Assembly (NCBI GenBank): GCA_937943625.1
Contig: CALEAD010000035.1
Location: 1-57,636 of the forward strand
Length of the DNA stretch: 57,636 nt
Origin: an uncultured Anaerolineae bacterium
GTDB lineage: Bacteria > Chloroflexota > Anaerolineae > Promineifilales > Promineifilaceae
Direction: 5' to 3'
Of the stretch, positions 9,531 to 17,944 are shown in pieces; the first letter of the stretch is position 1; each line of letters starts with the position of its first letter. Made by a program: the position numbers and the translations under genes. The notes below the pieces were generated by a model. That model saw only the letters and a program-made list of their open reading frames with translations. It searched no databases and was not told the DNA's origin.

Positions 9531-9695
9531 ATGGGAGATGGGCGGTTGGAGATTGCCAATCTCGGCGTGGTTCAGATGATCTTTACAAATTTGACCGCCG
9601 ACTACGGACAGCCAACTGTGATTTATCTCCAGTCTGGCGGTCTGCGGTCGGCGGTCAGGAAATCTAATCGCCAATCTCTTCTCTAAGCTCCTATT

Positions 9696-10424
9696 CTACT
9701 GACTTGCCATCTGATGCTGAAACACGTAGCCAGCGCCGCGTTGGGAGATGATGTAGGGTGGCAAAGCGCTGTCTTCAATCTTGCGCCGCAGACGGTGCAT
9801 GTGCACATGCAGCCTGTCTTCGTAGGCGGGTTCTAGCGGCCACAGGCGACGCAAGATAAAGTCGGTCGTCACTGTCTTGCCGGCGCTGCGCATGAGGATG
9901 TATAAGAGCTTGGTTTCTGTAGGCGTGAGCGAGACAGACTCGCCGTTGACGATGGCCATCCGCTTGGGAAAGTCTATCATCAGGCGTTGGTCTACCCTGG
10001 TTTGTGGCGCCAGGGTGTAGGCGAAGTCACCAATGCGGCGCAGCACGCGCTGCACGCGCGCGATCAGCTCACCAGGGCTGAAGGGCTTGACTACGTAATC
10101 CTCCGCATATTTCTCCAACCCCTCGATAATGGTGCTTTCATCACTGACGGCCGTTAGCATGATCACGGGCAGGTCGCTGTATTGGTGCACGGTGTGGCAA
10201 AATTCAAAGCCGCTCATGCCGGGGGGCATATGAAAGTCCACAATAGCCAGGTGGGGTAAACCAAGCTTATCAATCAAACTCAATGCTTCTTCGCCGGAAG
10301 CGGCTGTCATGACCTTGTAACCTGCCTGGTCCAGGGCATGTTGCACCAGCCGCAGGGTATGCACGTTGTCATCCAAAGCCATGACCGTTTTCTGCTGGTA
10401 TTGGGGGTCAACCGAAGCATCCAT
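9696..10424 (-). CDS. OmpR/PhoB-type response regulator, orphan
   Basis: A 242-residue two-domain regulator. The receiver domain (about 10-125) has the acidic pair in ALDDN, the phospho-acceptor Asp in IVDFHMPPG (about residue 61), Thr in MLTA and Lys in VVKPF. The C-terminal winged helix (about 145-238) has the signature LTPTETKLLYILMRSAGKTV...LHVHMHRLRRKIE...RGAGYVF of OmpR-family DNA binders. No histidine kinase gene is adjacent. It is a close paralogue of the regulator at 11023-11724 in the same orientation, with the same layout and a shared FAY linker. The ATG at 10424 is preferred; a GTG just before it is possible. AAGGTGA lies upstream on the minus strand. The kinase partner must be encoded elsewhere. 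Confidence 0.88.
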   Translation of the reverse strand: MDASVDPQYQQKTVMALDDNVHTLRLVQHALDQAGYKVMTAASGEEALSLIDKLGLPHLAIVDFHMPPGMSGFEFCHTVHQYSDLPVIMLTAVSDESTIIEGLEKYAEDYVVKPFSPGELIARVQRVLRRIGDFAYTLAPQTRVDQRLMIDFPKRMAIVNGESVSLTPTETKLLYILMRSAGKTVTTDFILRRLWPLEPAYEDRLHVHMHRLRRKIEDSALPPYIISQRGAGYVFQHQMASQ

Positions 10425-10519
10425 CACTTGTTTTCACCTTGTCGTGGGGTAGGCAATCATTTAACCTCTCAAGTCCTACCAGATTTTAAGGCGCCTTGAA
10501 AAGGTAATTACTTCGTTAC

Positions 10520-10615
10520 CAGAGTCTGGCGAAATTTGTGCCTCACCTCTATCGCCATAACGCGATTTGACAAATTACGCCACACTGGCAGCCAGCCAAA
10601 ACGCCAGTGTCCAGT
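10520..10615 (+). repeat. 95-bp interspersed repeat, copy A
   Basis: This segment begins AGAGTCTGGCGAAATTTG, continues with AACGCGATTTG and ends with CGCCAGTGTCCAG. It matches, with substitutions, the reverse complement of 14820-14915 over its whole length. Both copies lie in intergenic DNA. Seen directly by alignment of the two copies by eye. Confidence 0.65.
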
Positions 10616-10754
10616 TTGTTTAGAAGCCTGTCGAGTCTGATTGTGGTTTGACAAAGCGGCAATGCTCAACCTACTCCAGTTGCTAGGCATGTTGCTTTGG
10701 CAGGCGTAGAATAATTATACCGTTAAACAACTCCTCTTAACTCAACACTTTACT

Positions 10755-10860
10755 TGTCATTCTGAGCGAAGTCTGCGGCCCTGAGCGAAGTCGAATGGGG
10801 CGGAGTGCCTCTCCTTTACAAGTGGCAGAGATTCCTCGTCGAAGACTCCTCGGAATGACA
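10755..10860. repeat. TGTCATTCTGAGCGAAG-type inverted-repeat element
   Basis: A 106-bp element bounded by TGTCATTCTGAG (10755-10766) and its near-perfect inverse CTCGGAATGACA (10849-10860), with internal repeats of CTGAGCGAAGTC. Elements with this wording are scattered in many bacterial genomes as non-coding MITE- or REP-like units. No transposase is encoded. Confidence 0.7.
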
Positions 10861-11022
10861 TAGAAAAGTTTAGATTATTTTGTTAACAGTGTAATAATGG
10901 CTTGAATAATCCAATATCTTGATTATATGGAAAACACAGAAGATAGTTCAATGAGAAAAAAGAGATAAATTTTTTGGGCAATTTCACCAGAAACCCGCTT
11001 GCCTGGCAAACGGTCGTTCCTA

Positions 11023-11724
11023 TCAGGCTTGACCTTTAGCAAACGTATACCCAATTCCCCGCTCAGAGGTAATGTAGCGTGGACTATTAGCATCTGGCTC
11101 GATTTTGCGGCGCAGGCGATGAACATACACGCGCAGGCGATCCTCCTGCGCCACTTCCAGGGGCCATAAGCGTTGCAAAACAAACTCATATGTTACCGTG
11201 CGCCCGGCATGGCGCAGGAGAATATACAGCAGTTTTGTTTCCGTAGGGGTCAGAGAAACGGGTGTGCCGTTGATAATGGCTTGCTTATTGACAAAATCCA
11301 CTTGAAGCGATTCATCAACCCGGATAATTGGCTGCAGGCGATAGGCAAAGCTACCAACGCGGCGCAGTACGCGCCGCACACGGGCAATCAATTCTCCTAC
11401 ATTAAATGGCTTGGTGACATAATCTTCAGCAAACTGATTCAGCGCCTGCACAATTGTGCTTTCTTCGCTTGCAGCCGTCAGCATGATGACTGGCAGATCG
11501 GAAAAAGCGTGTACCGTTTCGCAAAACTCAAAGCCATCCATGCCTGGCGCCATGTTGATATCTACCAGTGCCAGGTGGGGGAGCCCAAAGCGGTGAATGA
11601 GATCGAGTGCCTCTTCGCCAGAAGCGGCCGTTCTTACCTCATATCCGGCGTCTTCTAGCGCTGTGCGGACGAGTTGTAATACCAGGTAGCTGTCGTCAAC
11701 AACTAGAATGTGTGTGCTCTCCAT
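11023..11724 (-). CDS. OmpR/PhoB-type response regulator, orphan
   Basis: A 233-residue receiver plus winged-helix regulator. The receiver has VVDDS at the start, the phospho-acceptor Asp in LVDINMAPG (about residue 55), MLTA and VTKPF. The output domain shows LTPTETKLLYILLRHAGRTV and RLRVYVHRLRRKIE, then RGIGYTF. It is the paralogue of the 9696-10424 regulator: same length, same motif spacing and the conserved P(E)GELIARV-RVLRR linker. AAGGAATGT precedes the ATG. The two regulators are separated by 600 bases of repeats rather than forming a tight operon, suggesting duplication followed by repeat insertion. No kinase gene is next to it. Confidence 0.88.
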   Translation of the reverse strand: MESTHILVVDDSYLVLQLVRTALEDAGYEVRTAASGEEALDLIHRFGLPHLALVDINMAPGMDGFEFCETVHAFSDLPVIMLTAASEESTIVQALNQFAEDYVTKPFNVGELIARVRRVLRRVGSFAYRLQPIIRVDESLQVDFVNKQAIINGTPVSLTPTETKLLYILLRHAGRTVTYEFVLQRLWPLEVAQEDRLRVYVHRLRRKIEPDANSPRYITSERGIGYTFAKGQA

Positions 11725-12232
11725 ACATTCCTTTTCGCTCTTAACGAACCAACTGCACGATTTTTGTGGCTTGAGGAGTAAGGTTTACCGGTTTTTCTAT
11801 GTGTTTGCGATGATGGCTTGGGTTTTCTGGCAACACACGGAGGGTTAATATAAAAGGTGGGCGCATTGTGACAGGTTATCCAAGAACCTGGATTAGGGTG
11901 GTGTCTGTGCTTCCCTAAGTGTCTAGGACTGTTAGGAGCATGATGATAATCAGTATTTTAACAAAAATGGGGCCGTTACTCAAGCGCGCCAGAAAACAGA
12001 AAACAGGGGAGTGACAGCAGGGTATTGCCCCTGTTTGCGTTGGTATGCGCGTGCGCCAGGTGATGCAACGTTTTGGGGCAATCTGTGGCGACCGGGTGAG
12101 ACGGCCGTTCTCCTTTGTAAATGACCGTTGATGGCCAACCACCAACCGCAGACCACCGACTCTGACCGCGCTACAGGTGGTCGGCTGCCGATAAACTTCC
12201 CTTTGCTTTTGCTTACCGGAGGGTTGTGTGGC
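11725..12232. other. non-coding gap with a 9-bp hairpin
   Basis: No gene is supported in this 508-base gap. AAACAGGGG (12001-12009) pairs with CCCCTGTTT (12028-12036) around an 18-base loop. One ACGGCCGT copy lies near 12102 and GACCGC/GGTCGGC words of the composite repeat family near 12150-12190. It lies between the 5' end of one minus-strand gene and the 3' end of another, so the promoter of the regulator at 11724 should be in its left part, but I cannot pick a convincing -10/-35. Confidence 0.5.
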
Positions 12233-12460
12233 TTACGCCAGCCCCATGCTGGCATTGGCGGCATGGACCAGCGCCATAGCCAATTCTTTCGCCTGGTCAG
12301 GCGTCAGGTAAATGTTGGTTTCGCCGGCCAGGAAGATTTTCTCGTCTTCCGGGCACTCTTCGACAAAGGAGATGCAGATGTTGTCTTCGTAGTCGCAATC
12401 TTCACATTCGTAGTAGACGCGCACGCGCAAACTGTTGTCTAGCAGGCTTATTTCTTTCAT
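12233..12460 (-). CDS. small acidic protein, unknown function
   Basis: A 75-residue acidic protein, not recognised. It starts MKEISLLDNSLRVRVYYECEDCDYEDNICISFVEEC, with a CxxC pair (CEDC) and two further cysteines, followed by a DEKIFLAGETNIYLTPDQAKELAMALVHAANAS helix-forming half. The pattern of a short beta-rich half and a helix with a LTPDQAKELA motif suggests a compact cytosolic domain; metal binding through the cysteines is possible but unproven. The start ATG has GTAGAGCC upstream rather than a strong Shine-Dalgarno. It stands alone between two repeat-bearing gaps. A real gene is likely from its clean composition and length. Confidence 0.6.
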   Translation of the reverse strand: MKEISLLDNSLRVRVYYECEDCDYEDNICISFVEECPEDEKIFLAGETNIYLTPDQAKELAMALVHAANASMGLA

Positions 12461-12733
12461 AGGCTCTACTCCATCTTCAACTCACGTTGCCATCTGTTGT
12501 GGCCGTTCATGCTGTGGCGGGCAAGGCTGACCACACTTTGCTTTGCTTGTTGAGTATGGCAAAGTACGGCCGTCTCTTCCAGTGACAATCCTCAGTGATT
12601 GCCGCGCAATCTATCACCATACCTGCGCGCACCGGGTTTGACAACCTGGGTGAAATGGACACAAGCGCCTTTGTAGCTACCAATTTCCTGAGTATCGTTT
12701 ACCGCAGCGCCAGAAAGGGTTAAAATCCGCTTC

Positions 12734-14290
12734 ATGATGAAGCAAATGGTTGTGGCGCTGCTGGTGCTGCTGCTTACCGCCTGTGGCCGTGAAGGGCAAA
12801 CGGCCGTTGTCACCCCTACCTCTGCTCTTCCTGCCACCAGCCCGGCCACCGGCGCCATAAGCAGCCTGAATACGTTCACTATCCAGGCCACGTTGGCGCC
12901 AACGGCCGTGCCCGCCCCTACTCCTTTCCCAACCCCTACACCGATTGCACCGGTAATTGTGGTGCAAGAGCAAACGCTGAACGAAACAGGGCAAATTGCC
13001 ATTGCCAGTGTGCAAACGCCCCAAGACGGCTGGATAGCCATTCACGCGCAAAGCGCCGAGGGGAGCATAGGGGCGGTGCTGGCGCAATTGCCGGTGCGCC
13101 AGGGGCAAAACTCTGCCCTCACGCTGTCTCTAGACCCGTATGCCGCCACCCCAACTCTTTGGGCGTTGTTATATCCCCAAACGGCCGTGTTTGTGCCCAT
13201 TGACCCCGCCCTGCCGTGGCAGCAACAGGGGGTGTTAACGGCCACATCCTTTCCTGTGCAGGTACAGTTTACCTTACCCGCGCTCAACATTGCCAATCAG
13301 GCAGTGGCAGAAGATGGCCTGGTACGCGCCGACAGCGTCTATCTGACCGCGCCCGGCTGGCTGGCGCTGCACGCCAACGAGAATGGCACGCCCGGCGCCC
13401 TGTTGGGGCACATATACCTGGAAGCTGGTCTGCACGAAGATGTGCCCGTCCTGATCCCCTGGCGCGAAGCGCCGCTGGAATTGCTGGCAATGCTGTATGA
13501 GGATGGCGCGCGCCCGCAGCGGCTAGACCTGCCCGGCGATGCACCCGTGCGCGTAAACGGCGAAATGCTCATGCGCCCGTTTCGCATCAGTCTGCCGCCG
13601 GACGTGCTCGTTTATGAGCAGCCCATTGTCAATGGTCAGGTTGTCATTGAGCGCGTGGTGAGCGATGGCCCCGGCTGGCTGGCCGTGCACAATGAAAATA
13701 ACGGCACGATGGGGCTGCTGATTGGCCGCGCGCCGCTGGTAGATGGCGTGAACGAAGGTGTGGTCGTCACGCTCCGCGAAACCCCGCCCACTGACCGCTT
13801 GTTCATTATGCTGCACCGCGATGAGGAGCCAATTGGCCAGTTTAATTTCCCGCGCACGGATCCCCGGTTAGAGGTAAACGGCCGTGTTATGGACCCCATC
13901 CCGTTCCGCGTGGCCCCCGGCAACACGCTGTTTACCCAAGACCAACCTTTGCAGGTGGATGAAAACGGCCGTTTTTCCCGCATCACCATCCCCCTGGTGA
14001 TAGCTGATCTGGACGTCTGGCTGGTTATCCGCCGTGATGCAGAAGGCGAGCCGGGCAACATCATTGCCTACACCTGGCTACCCGCCGGCGTCAGTCGCAA
14101 CGTTACCCTCTCCATAGACCCGGAGCAGGCAACCGAGACACTTTATGCGGTGCTGCACCAGGACGTTAACGCCAACCAGCGGTTTGAGTACCCGCAAGGG
14201 GGCGACGTACCTTTGCAACGCAACCGGCGCATCATCCAGGCCCCCTTCACCATCCTCAACCTGCAACTGGTCAACCAGCCAATCAACTAA
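12734..14290 (+). CDS. lipoprotein with four DUF7282-like beta repeats
   Basis: A 518-residue exported lipoprotein. The signal peptide ends in the lipobox LLTAC (Cys about residue 17), followed by a Thr/Pro/Ala-rich linker to about residue 75. Four repeats of about 100 residues then follow, each with the pattern V-x-x-GWLAIH-x-x-x-G-x-x-G-x-x-I/L-G, then a polar turn and a V-x-L ... T-L-x-A-M-L-H-x-D strand (GWIAIHAQSAEGSIGAVL, GWLALHANENGTPGALLG, GWLAVHNENNGTMGLLIG, and a degenerate VWLVIRRDAEGEPGNIIA). This matches my recollection of the DUF7282 family found in archaea and Chloroflexota; its role is unknown. A TAAAAT box (12721-12726) just before the ATG could mean a leaderless message. lspA, which would process its signal peptide, follows 29 bases later. 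Confidence 0.75.
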   Translation: MMKQMVVALLVLLLTACGREGQTAVVTPTSALPATSPATGAISSLNTFTIQATLAPTAVPAPTPFPTPTPIAPVIVVQEQTLNETGQIAIASVQTPQDGWIAIHAQSAEGSIGAVLAQLPVRQGQNSALTLSLDPYAATPTLWALLYPQTAVFVPIDPALPWQQQGVLTATSFPVQVQFTLPALNIANQAVAEDGLVRADSVYLTAPGWLALHANENGTPGALLGHIYLEAGLHEDVPVLIPWREAPLELLAMLYEDGARPQRLDLPGDAPVRVNGEMLMRPFRISLPPDVLVYEQPIVNGQVVIERVVSDGPGWLAVHNENNGTMGLLIGRAPLVDGVNEGVVVTLRETPPTDRLFIMLHRDEEPIGQFNFPRTDPRLEVNGRVMDPIPFRVAPGNTLFTQDQPLQVDENGRFSRITIPLVIADLDVWLVIRRDAEGEPGNIIAYTWLPAGVSRNVTLSIDPEQATETLYAVLHQDVNANQRFEYPQGGDVPLQRNRRIIQAPFTILNLQLVNQPIN

Positions 14291-14300
14291 CCAACTAACG
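14268..14300. repeat. AACC/AACT tetramer tract at gene end
   Basis: CAACCAGCCAATCAACTAACC-type tetramers span the last codons of the lipoprotein gene (giving LVNQPIN) and the start of the gap before lspA. Confidence 0.6.
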
Positions 14301-14319
14301 CACCAGGTAACGCCAATCT

Positions 14320-14784
14320 ATGTTTCTCTACTATCTCATTATCCTCCTGACCTTTGCTGCCGACCGCCTGAGCAAACTCTGGATGGAAGCCTACCTGACA
14401 CAAAACGGCCCTATTTTTGTCACTGACTGGCTCACCTTTTATCTCACCTACAATCGTGGCGTGGCGTTTGGCATGTTTCAGGGGATAGGGCAGGTGCTAG
14501 GCTGGGTGACGCTGATCGTGCTGGCGGTGATGCTGCGTTATATGCAGCGCCTGCCACGCGAATTTTGGCTGATGCGCCTGGGTCTGGCGCTGGTGGTGGG
14601 CGGCGCCGCCGGCAACATGATAGACCGCATGTGGGCGGGTGAGGTGGTGGATTTTATTGCCGTTTCGTTTATTCCCTGGGTATTCAACCTGGCAGATGTG
14701 GCCGTTAACGGCGGTATGGTCATTGCCCTGGCCGGCTCTTTTTTGCATCGCCCTGTGCCCCAGAAAGGGGAAGAAGAAGAGTGA
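14320..14784 (+). CDS. lspA: lipoprotein signal peptidase (signal peptidase II)
   Basis: A 154-residue integral membrane aspartyl protease that removes signal peptides from diacylglyceryl-modified prolipoproteins. Four membrane helices are evident. Family blocks seen: ADRLSKLW near residue 14, YNRGVAFGMFQG (about 47-58), GGAAGNMIDRMWAGEVVDFI (about 94-113) with the first catalytic Asp, and FNLADVAVNGG (about 124-134) with the second. The length is normal for the family. The tail is acidic (KGEEEE). The several lipoproteins in this window (12734, 27660, 30713) are plausible substrates. It probably shares a transcript with the upstream lipoprotein gene. Confidence 0.93.
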   Translation: MFLYYLIILLTFAADRLSKLWMEAYLTQNGPIFVTDWLTFYLTYNRGVAFGMFQGIGQVLGWVTLIVLAVMLRYMQRLPREFWLMRLGLALVVGGAAGNMIDRMWAGEVVDFIAVSFIPWVFNLADVAVNGGMVIALAGSFLHRPVPQKGEEEE

Positions 14785-14819
14785 CACTTAAGCAGCCAGA
14801 GATTCCGGTAACAAATCCA

Positions 14820-14915
14820 CCGGACACTGGCATTTTTGTTGTCTGTCAGAGTAGCGTGATTTTGCCAAATCGCGTTTCGGCGCCAGAGTTCAGCGCAAAT
14901 TTCGCCAGACTCCAG
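14820..14915 (-). repeat. 95-bp interspersed repeat, copy B
   Basis: The reverse complement reads GGAGTCTGGCGAAATTTG ... AACGCGATTTGGCAAAATC ... GCCAGTGTCCGG and parallels copy A at 10520-10615 along its length. It occupies the gap between the convergent lspA and UbiB-family genes. Confidence 0.65.
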
Positions 14916-14933
14916 AAACTAACTTTACCCAGG

Positions 14934-16631
14934 TCAGGGCTTGCCCTTTTTGCGCCCCAGGTAAATCAGCGCCGCAGAAATCATGCTGGCCGCGCCGAGA
15001 ATGCTCCAACTAAGCTGGTTCATGCGCCGCTCAATGCGATCTAGCTGCTGCTGGGTTTCGCGCGCGGGTACCGACTGAACTTTTAGCTTGCCTTTTTCTG
15101 CGGCTTCGATGACGCGCCGCACGCGACTAGGCGCTGCCAGATACGGCCGTACCAGTTCCAGCAGCGTCTCCCTGGTAAACTCTCGTGTTGGCTGTTCGCC
15201 ACGGATCAACTGCTCCCCATACTGCTCAATCTTGTACCAGGGGTTGATTTCCGGGTTTAGCTGCGATACCAGGCCAGACACAATGCCCAACGCGCGCCCC
15301 AGGTAGATAAAATCTTGAGGGATTTGAAACGGAAAGTCAAAGAGAATGTCGCGGAATTCGTGTCCCAGTGCTTCTAACTCTTTGGGGTCCGGCTGCGCCA
15401 GTTCCAGCAGCTTTCGCCCCCAGATTTGCTCCAACAGCCGCTCTTGTGCTTCGGTAATTCGCGTCAGGTCGGCGCCAGGCAAAAAGAAACCCAGTCTGCT
15501 GTATGCCTCGGTCAGTTGTTCAGCGTCACGCTGCGTGACACTGATGATGATTTTGCGCAGGTTTTGTCCCATCAGCTCTGGAATGCGCCCCACCATGCCA
15601 AAATCAATGAAGATCAACCAGAACGGCCGTCCCATTGGTGGGCCGCTGCCATTACCCGAAGGCCAGGGCAAATCCTCACGCGGGCGCACAAACAGATTGC
15701 CAGGGTGCGGATCGGCGTGAAAGAACCCCTCATGGAAGCATTGATAAAAATAAGCATCTAGCAGTTGGTCTGCTACCTGTGCCGGGTTGATGCTGGCTGC
15801 CAGCATCGCCGCCTTGTCAGTGATTTTCAGCGACTCCACATCCTCTAGCACAATCACTCGCGCCGTTGAATGGTCGCGGTAGATCGCGGGAATGTACACG
15901 TATTCCGAGTTGGCATACATCTGTGCGAAGCGCTCGGCGTTGTCTGCTTCTGCCAGGTAGTCCAGCTCTTCCCACAGGGTGGCGGCAAATTCATCCATCA
16001 GCGCCGGCACATTTGCGCGACGGCGAATGGGGCCATAGCGCATGACCCATTGCGCCACCACGCGCAAAGCGGCCAGGTCTGTTTGCACAATTTGCTCAAT
16101 GTGGGGACGCTGTACCTTGACCACTACTTTTTCACCCAGCTCAGCGCCACTGGTGCCGGCAGCCGGATGCAGGTAGGCGCGGTAAGCCTGTCCCAGCGAG
16201 GCAGCAGCCAATGGTTGGCGCTCAAATCGGGCAAAGCGGCGGTAAATGTCGCCCAATTCCTGGTGTAAGACCTGTTCCACTTGCACGAATTCAACAGGAG
16301 GCACCTCATCTTGCAGCCCTTGCAGCTCGTCAGTAATTTCTGGGGGTAAAATGTCCAGGCGGGAGCTGAGAAACTGCCCTAACTTGATCATGACGCCCCC
16401 CATGTTGACGGCCTGGGCGCGGAAGCGGCGCGCCCAACTGCGGTACCGTTCGGGGCGGCTGCGGCGTACCCAGATGCGCAGCAGCGGCACACGACCAGCT
16501 AACAGGTCCCACAGGATCACGTGGGTGATGACGCGGGCAAAGAAGAACAGAATACGGCCGTAGCGTCCCCAGTCACGCACCTGATTGTTGTCGGGCGCCA
16601 CGGATTTTGTCACCCTGCGCGGCTTGCTCAT
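14934..16631 (-). CDS. UbiB/AarF/ABC1-family atypical protein kinase
   Basis: About 565 residues from the ATG at 16631. Family motifs are intact: MGGVMIKLGQFLSSR (KxGQ motif), AAASLGQAY (Ala-rich loop), EKVVVKVQRP (ATP-site Lys), EELDYLAEADNAERF, FHADPHPGNLFV (catalytic loop) and FIDFGMVGRI (metal-binding DFG). A C-terminal hydrophobic helix followed by GRKKGKP would anchor it to the membrane. UbiB-like proteins support isoprenoid quinone synthesis or lipid metabolism, probably as ATPases rather than protein kinases. No quinone-synthesis gene is adjacent, so the substrate is open. A TTG at 16682 would add 17 residues; neither start has a clear Shine-Dalgarno, so the N-terminus is uncertain. 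Confidence 0.88.
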   Translation of the reverse strand: MSKPRRVTKSVAPDNNQVRDWGRYGRILFFFARVITHVILWDLLAGRVPLLRIWVRRSRPERYRSWARRFRAQAVNMGGVMIKLGQFLSSRLDILPPEITDELQGLQDEVPPVEFVQVEQVLHQELGDIYRRFARFERQPLAAASLGQAYRAYLHPAAGTSGAELGEKVVVKVQRPHIEQIVQTDLAALRVVAQWVMRYGPIRRRANVPALMDEFAATLWEELDYLAEADNAERFAQMYANSEYVYIPAIYRDHSTARVIVLEDVESLKITDKAAMLAASINPAQVADQLLDAYFYQCFHEGFFHADPHPGNLFVRPREDLPWPSGNGSGPPMGRPFWLIFIDFGMVGRIPELMGQNLRKIIISVTQRDAEQLTEAYSRLGFFLPGADLTRITEAQERLLEQIWGRKLLELAQPDPKELEALGHEFRDILFDFPFQIPQDFIYLGRALGIVSGLVSQLNPEINPWYKIEQYGEQLIRGEQPTREFTRETLLELVRPYLAAPSRVRRVIEAAEKGKLKVQSVPARETQQQLDRIERRMNQLSWSILGAASMISAALIYLGRKKGKP

Positions 16632-16682
16632 TTGCGCCGTTATTTCTTCTATTGCGGCCACATTCACCGATACCTCTGCCAA

Positions 16683-17121
16683 TTACCGTTGCCAACCCTG
16701 CTGCCCGAATGTGAAAGCAGATGGGTGGTTGCCCGTCAGCTTACATTATAGCGTGAAGCGCTCACGCGTGCCTTATCTATTCATGCGGGACGCGGTTAAT
16801 TGGCCTGTGTGCAAACAGGTTGGTCAGCAGTTTGGGTTTGGTGTCGTCGCTTTTAAGGGCACCGGGTGCGTGAGCCGCACCGCCAAGAGTGCCAAGAACG
16901 CAACGATTCTTATGGCGTTTTTGGCGGTTTGATAAAATTTGTCAGCCCGATGGGGGCTAATGGATTATAATCGCGGATGAACTCTGATTTGCTTTGGTAC
17001 ATGACTGAGCAAACGGTTCCCCAAATCCATCGCAGGTTTGCATTAACGATGTGGGTCTCCCCGCGAAAGCGGGCAGTACAAACCTGGTGCGAAACGCTGT
17101 AAAGCTGTACTGAGGAGTCAC
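16683..17121. other. gap with a degenerate inverted repeat
   Basis: In this 439-base gap, the stretch 16879-16931 forms a long imperfect hairpin: ACCGCCAAGAGTGCCAAGAA against TTCTTATGGCG...TTGGCGGT. A TATAAT-like box (about 16965-16970) precedes nothing close enough to assign. The GAGGAG ribosome binding site of the next gene lies at 17111-17116. No gene is supported here. Confidence 0.5.
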
Positions 17122-17853
17122 ATGATATTTCAGAAGTCTGATTGGCATGCGCCGCTGGGTGCGCTGCTTTTGGTGTTGGGTCTGTTGCTAACGGCCGTTA
17201 TCTCTTTCATATTCTTTTGGCCGGATATGGAGGCCAGTCTGTTTGATACCAACAGTGTTGCCGAAGCTAACGGCCGTGCGCGCATGTTGCGCTGCCCTTA
17301 TGCGATCACGCCCGCAGAAGTGGCGGAAATTCAGGCCACGTTCAAAAATCCCCTGGAACGAGAGATTACTTTTATCGTGCGCTCGCGCATTTCACAAGGC
17401 TATGTCACGCTCATGCGTCAGGAGTCGGAACTGGTGCGTATTCCCCCAGGGGAAGAGCTGACGCTAACATGGCCCGTGGCCCCAGGTGATGCCGCGTATG
17501 GGCGCGTGATTATGGCGCGCATTCTAACCACGCGCAGTCTGGCGGCCCCCTCTCAGCAAGATTTCTGCGGCATTTTACTGCTGAATGTGCCCGGCCTGGC
17601 GGGGGGACAAATTGTGACGCTGGGATTGATGTTGGTGGTGCTGTTTCTGGGGGGTGGGGCGTGGCTGTGGTGGGGTAAACGGCCGTTGAGCGACTATCAG
17701 CATCGTTTTGTTGGGCCGTTTACACTGCTGGCGCTGACGCTGCTTGCCAGCCTGGTGGCTGGCTTGCTAAATGCCTGGTTGATAGCCCTGGTGCTGCTGG
17801 TGCTGACGCTGGTGCTCGTGGGTATCATTCTGGAGCGTTTTGCGCACCATTAA
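17122..17853 (+). CDS. membrane protein with three predicted helices, unknown function
   Basis: A 243-residue protein not recognised as a family. There is an N-terminal helix (about residues 12-34), then a soluble beta-rich region (about 35-150) with ATFKNPLEREITFIVRSRISQGYVTLMRQESELVRIPPGEELTLTWPV-like character and two cysteines (in RCPYAIT and FCGILL). Two more hydrophobic segments follow at about 165-188 and 200-240. The extra-cytoplasmic part reads like an immunoglobulin-type domain with a proline-rich strand. The GAGGAG ribosome binding site and the terminator right after the stop support a single-gene transcript. Two ACGGCCGT copies lie in its first 160 bases. Confidence 0.65.
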   Translation: MIFQKSDWHAPLGALLLVLGLLLTAVISFIFFWPDMEASLFDTNSVAEANGRARMLRCPYAITPAEVAEIQATFKNPLEREITFIVRSRISQGYVTLMRQESELVRIPPGEELTLTWPVAPGDAAYGRVIMARILTTRSLAAPSQQDFCGILLLNVPGLAGGQIVTLGLMLVVLFLGGGAWLWWGKRPLSDYQHRFVGPFTLLALTLLASLVAGLLNAWLIALVLLVLTLVLVGIILERFAHH

Positions 17854-17886
17854 AGGCAAAAGAGCGGCTAAAGCCGGCCTTTTTTT
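17854..17886 (+). terminator. intrinsic terminator after the membrane protein gene
   Basis: CGGCT-AA-AGCCG (17865-17876), with an additional flanking AGG/CCT pairing, is followed by a seven-T run (17880-17886). It lies directly after the stop codon at 17853. Confidence 0.65.
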
Positions 17887-17944
17887 CAGGCCCTGTAGGG
17901 GTCTTGAACCCCTGTTTTAACCTGAGATAGCTACGCCCGAACAG

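Larger units (their letters stand above)
10428..11022. other. repeat-bearing gap between the two response regulators
   Basis: This 595-base gap holds two interspersed repeats (10520-10615 and 10755-10860, described separately). A 60-codon frame on the minus strand (10508-10690) is mostly the first repeat and is not considered a gene. The AT-rich part 10860-10980 has no feature I can name; it is just downstream of the minus-strand regulator ending at 11023. Confidence 0.6.

Noticed and set aside
10508..10690. 60-codon minus-strand open frame between the response regulators
   Set aside because: It overlaps the 95-bp interspersed repeat over most of its length and has no domain or ribosome binding site.
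17889..17944. Functional tRNA gene on the minus strand
   Set aside because: A T-arm and a D-arm-like segment are present, but the anticodon arm and a pairing acceptor stem are missing, so it is listed only as a fragment.
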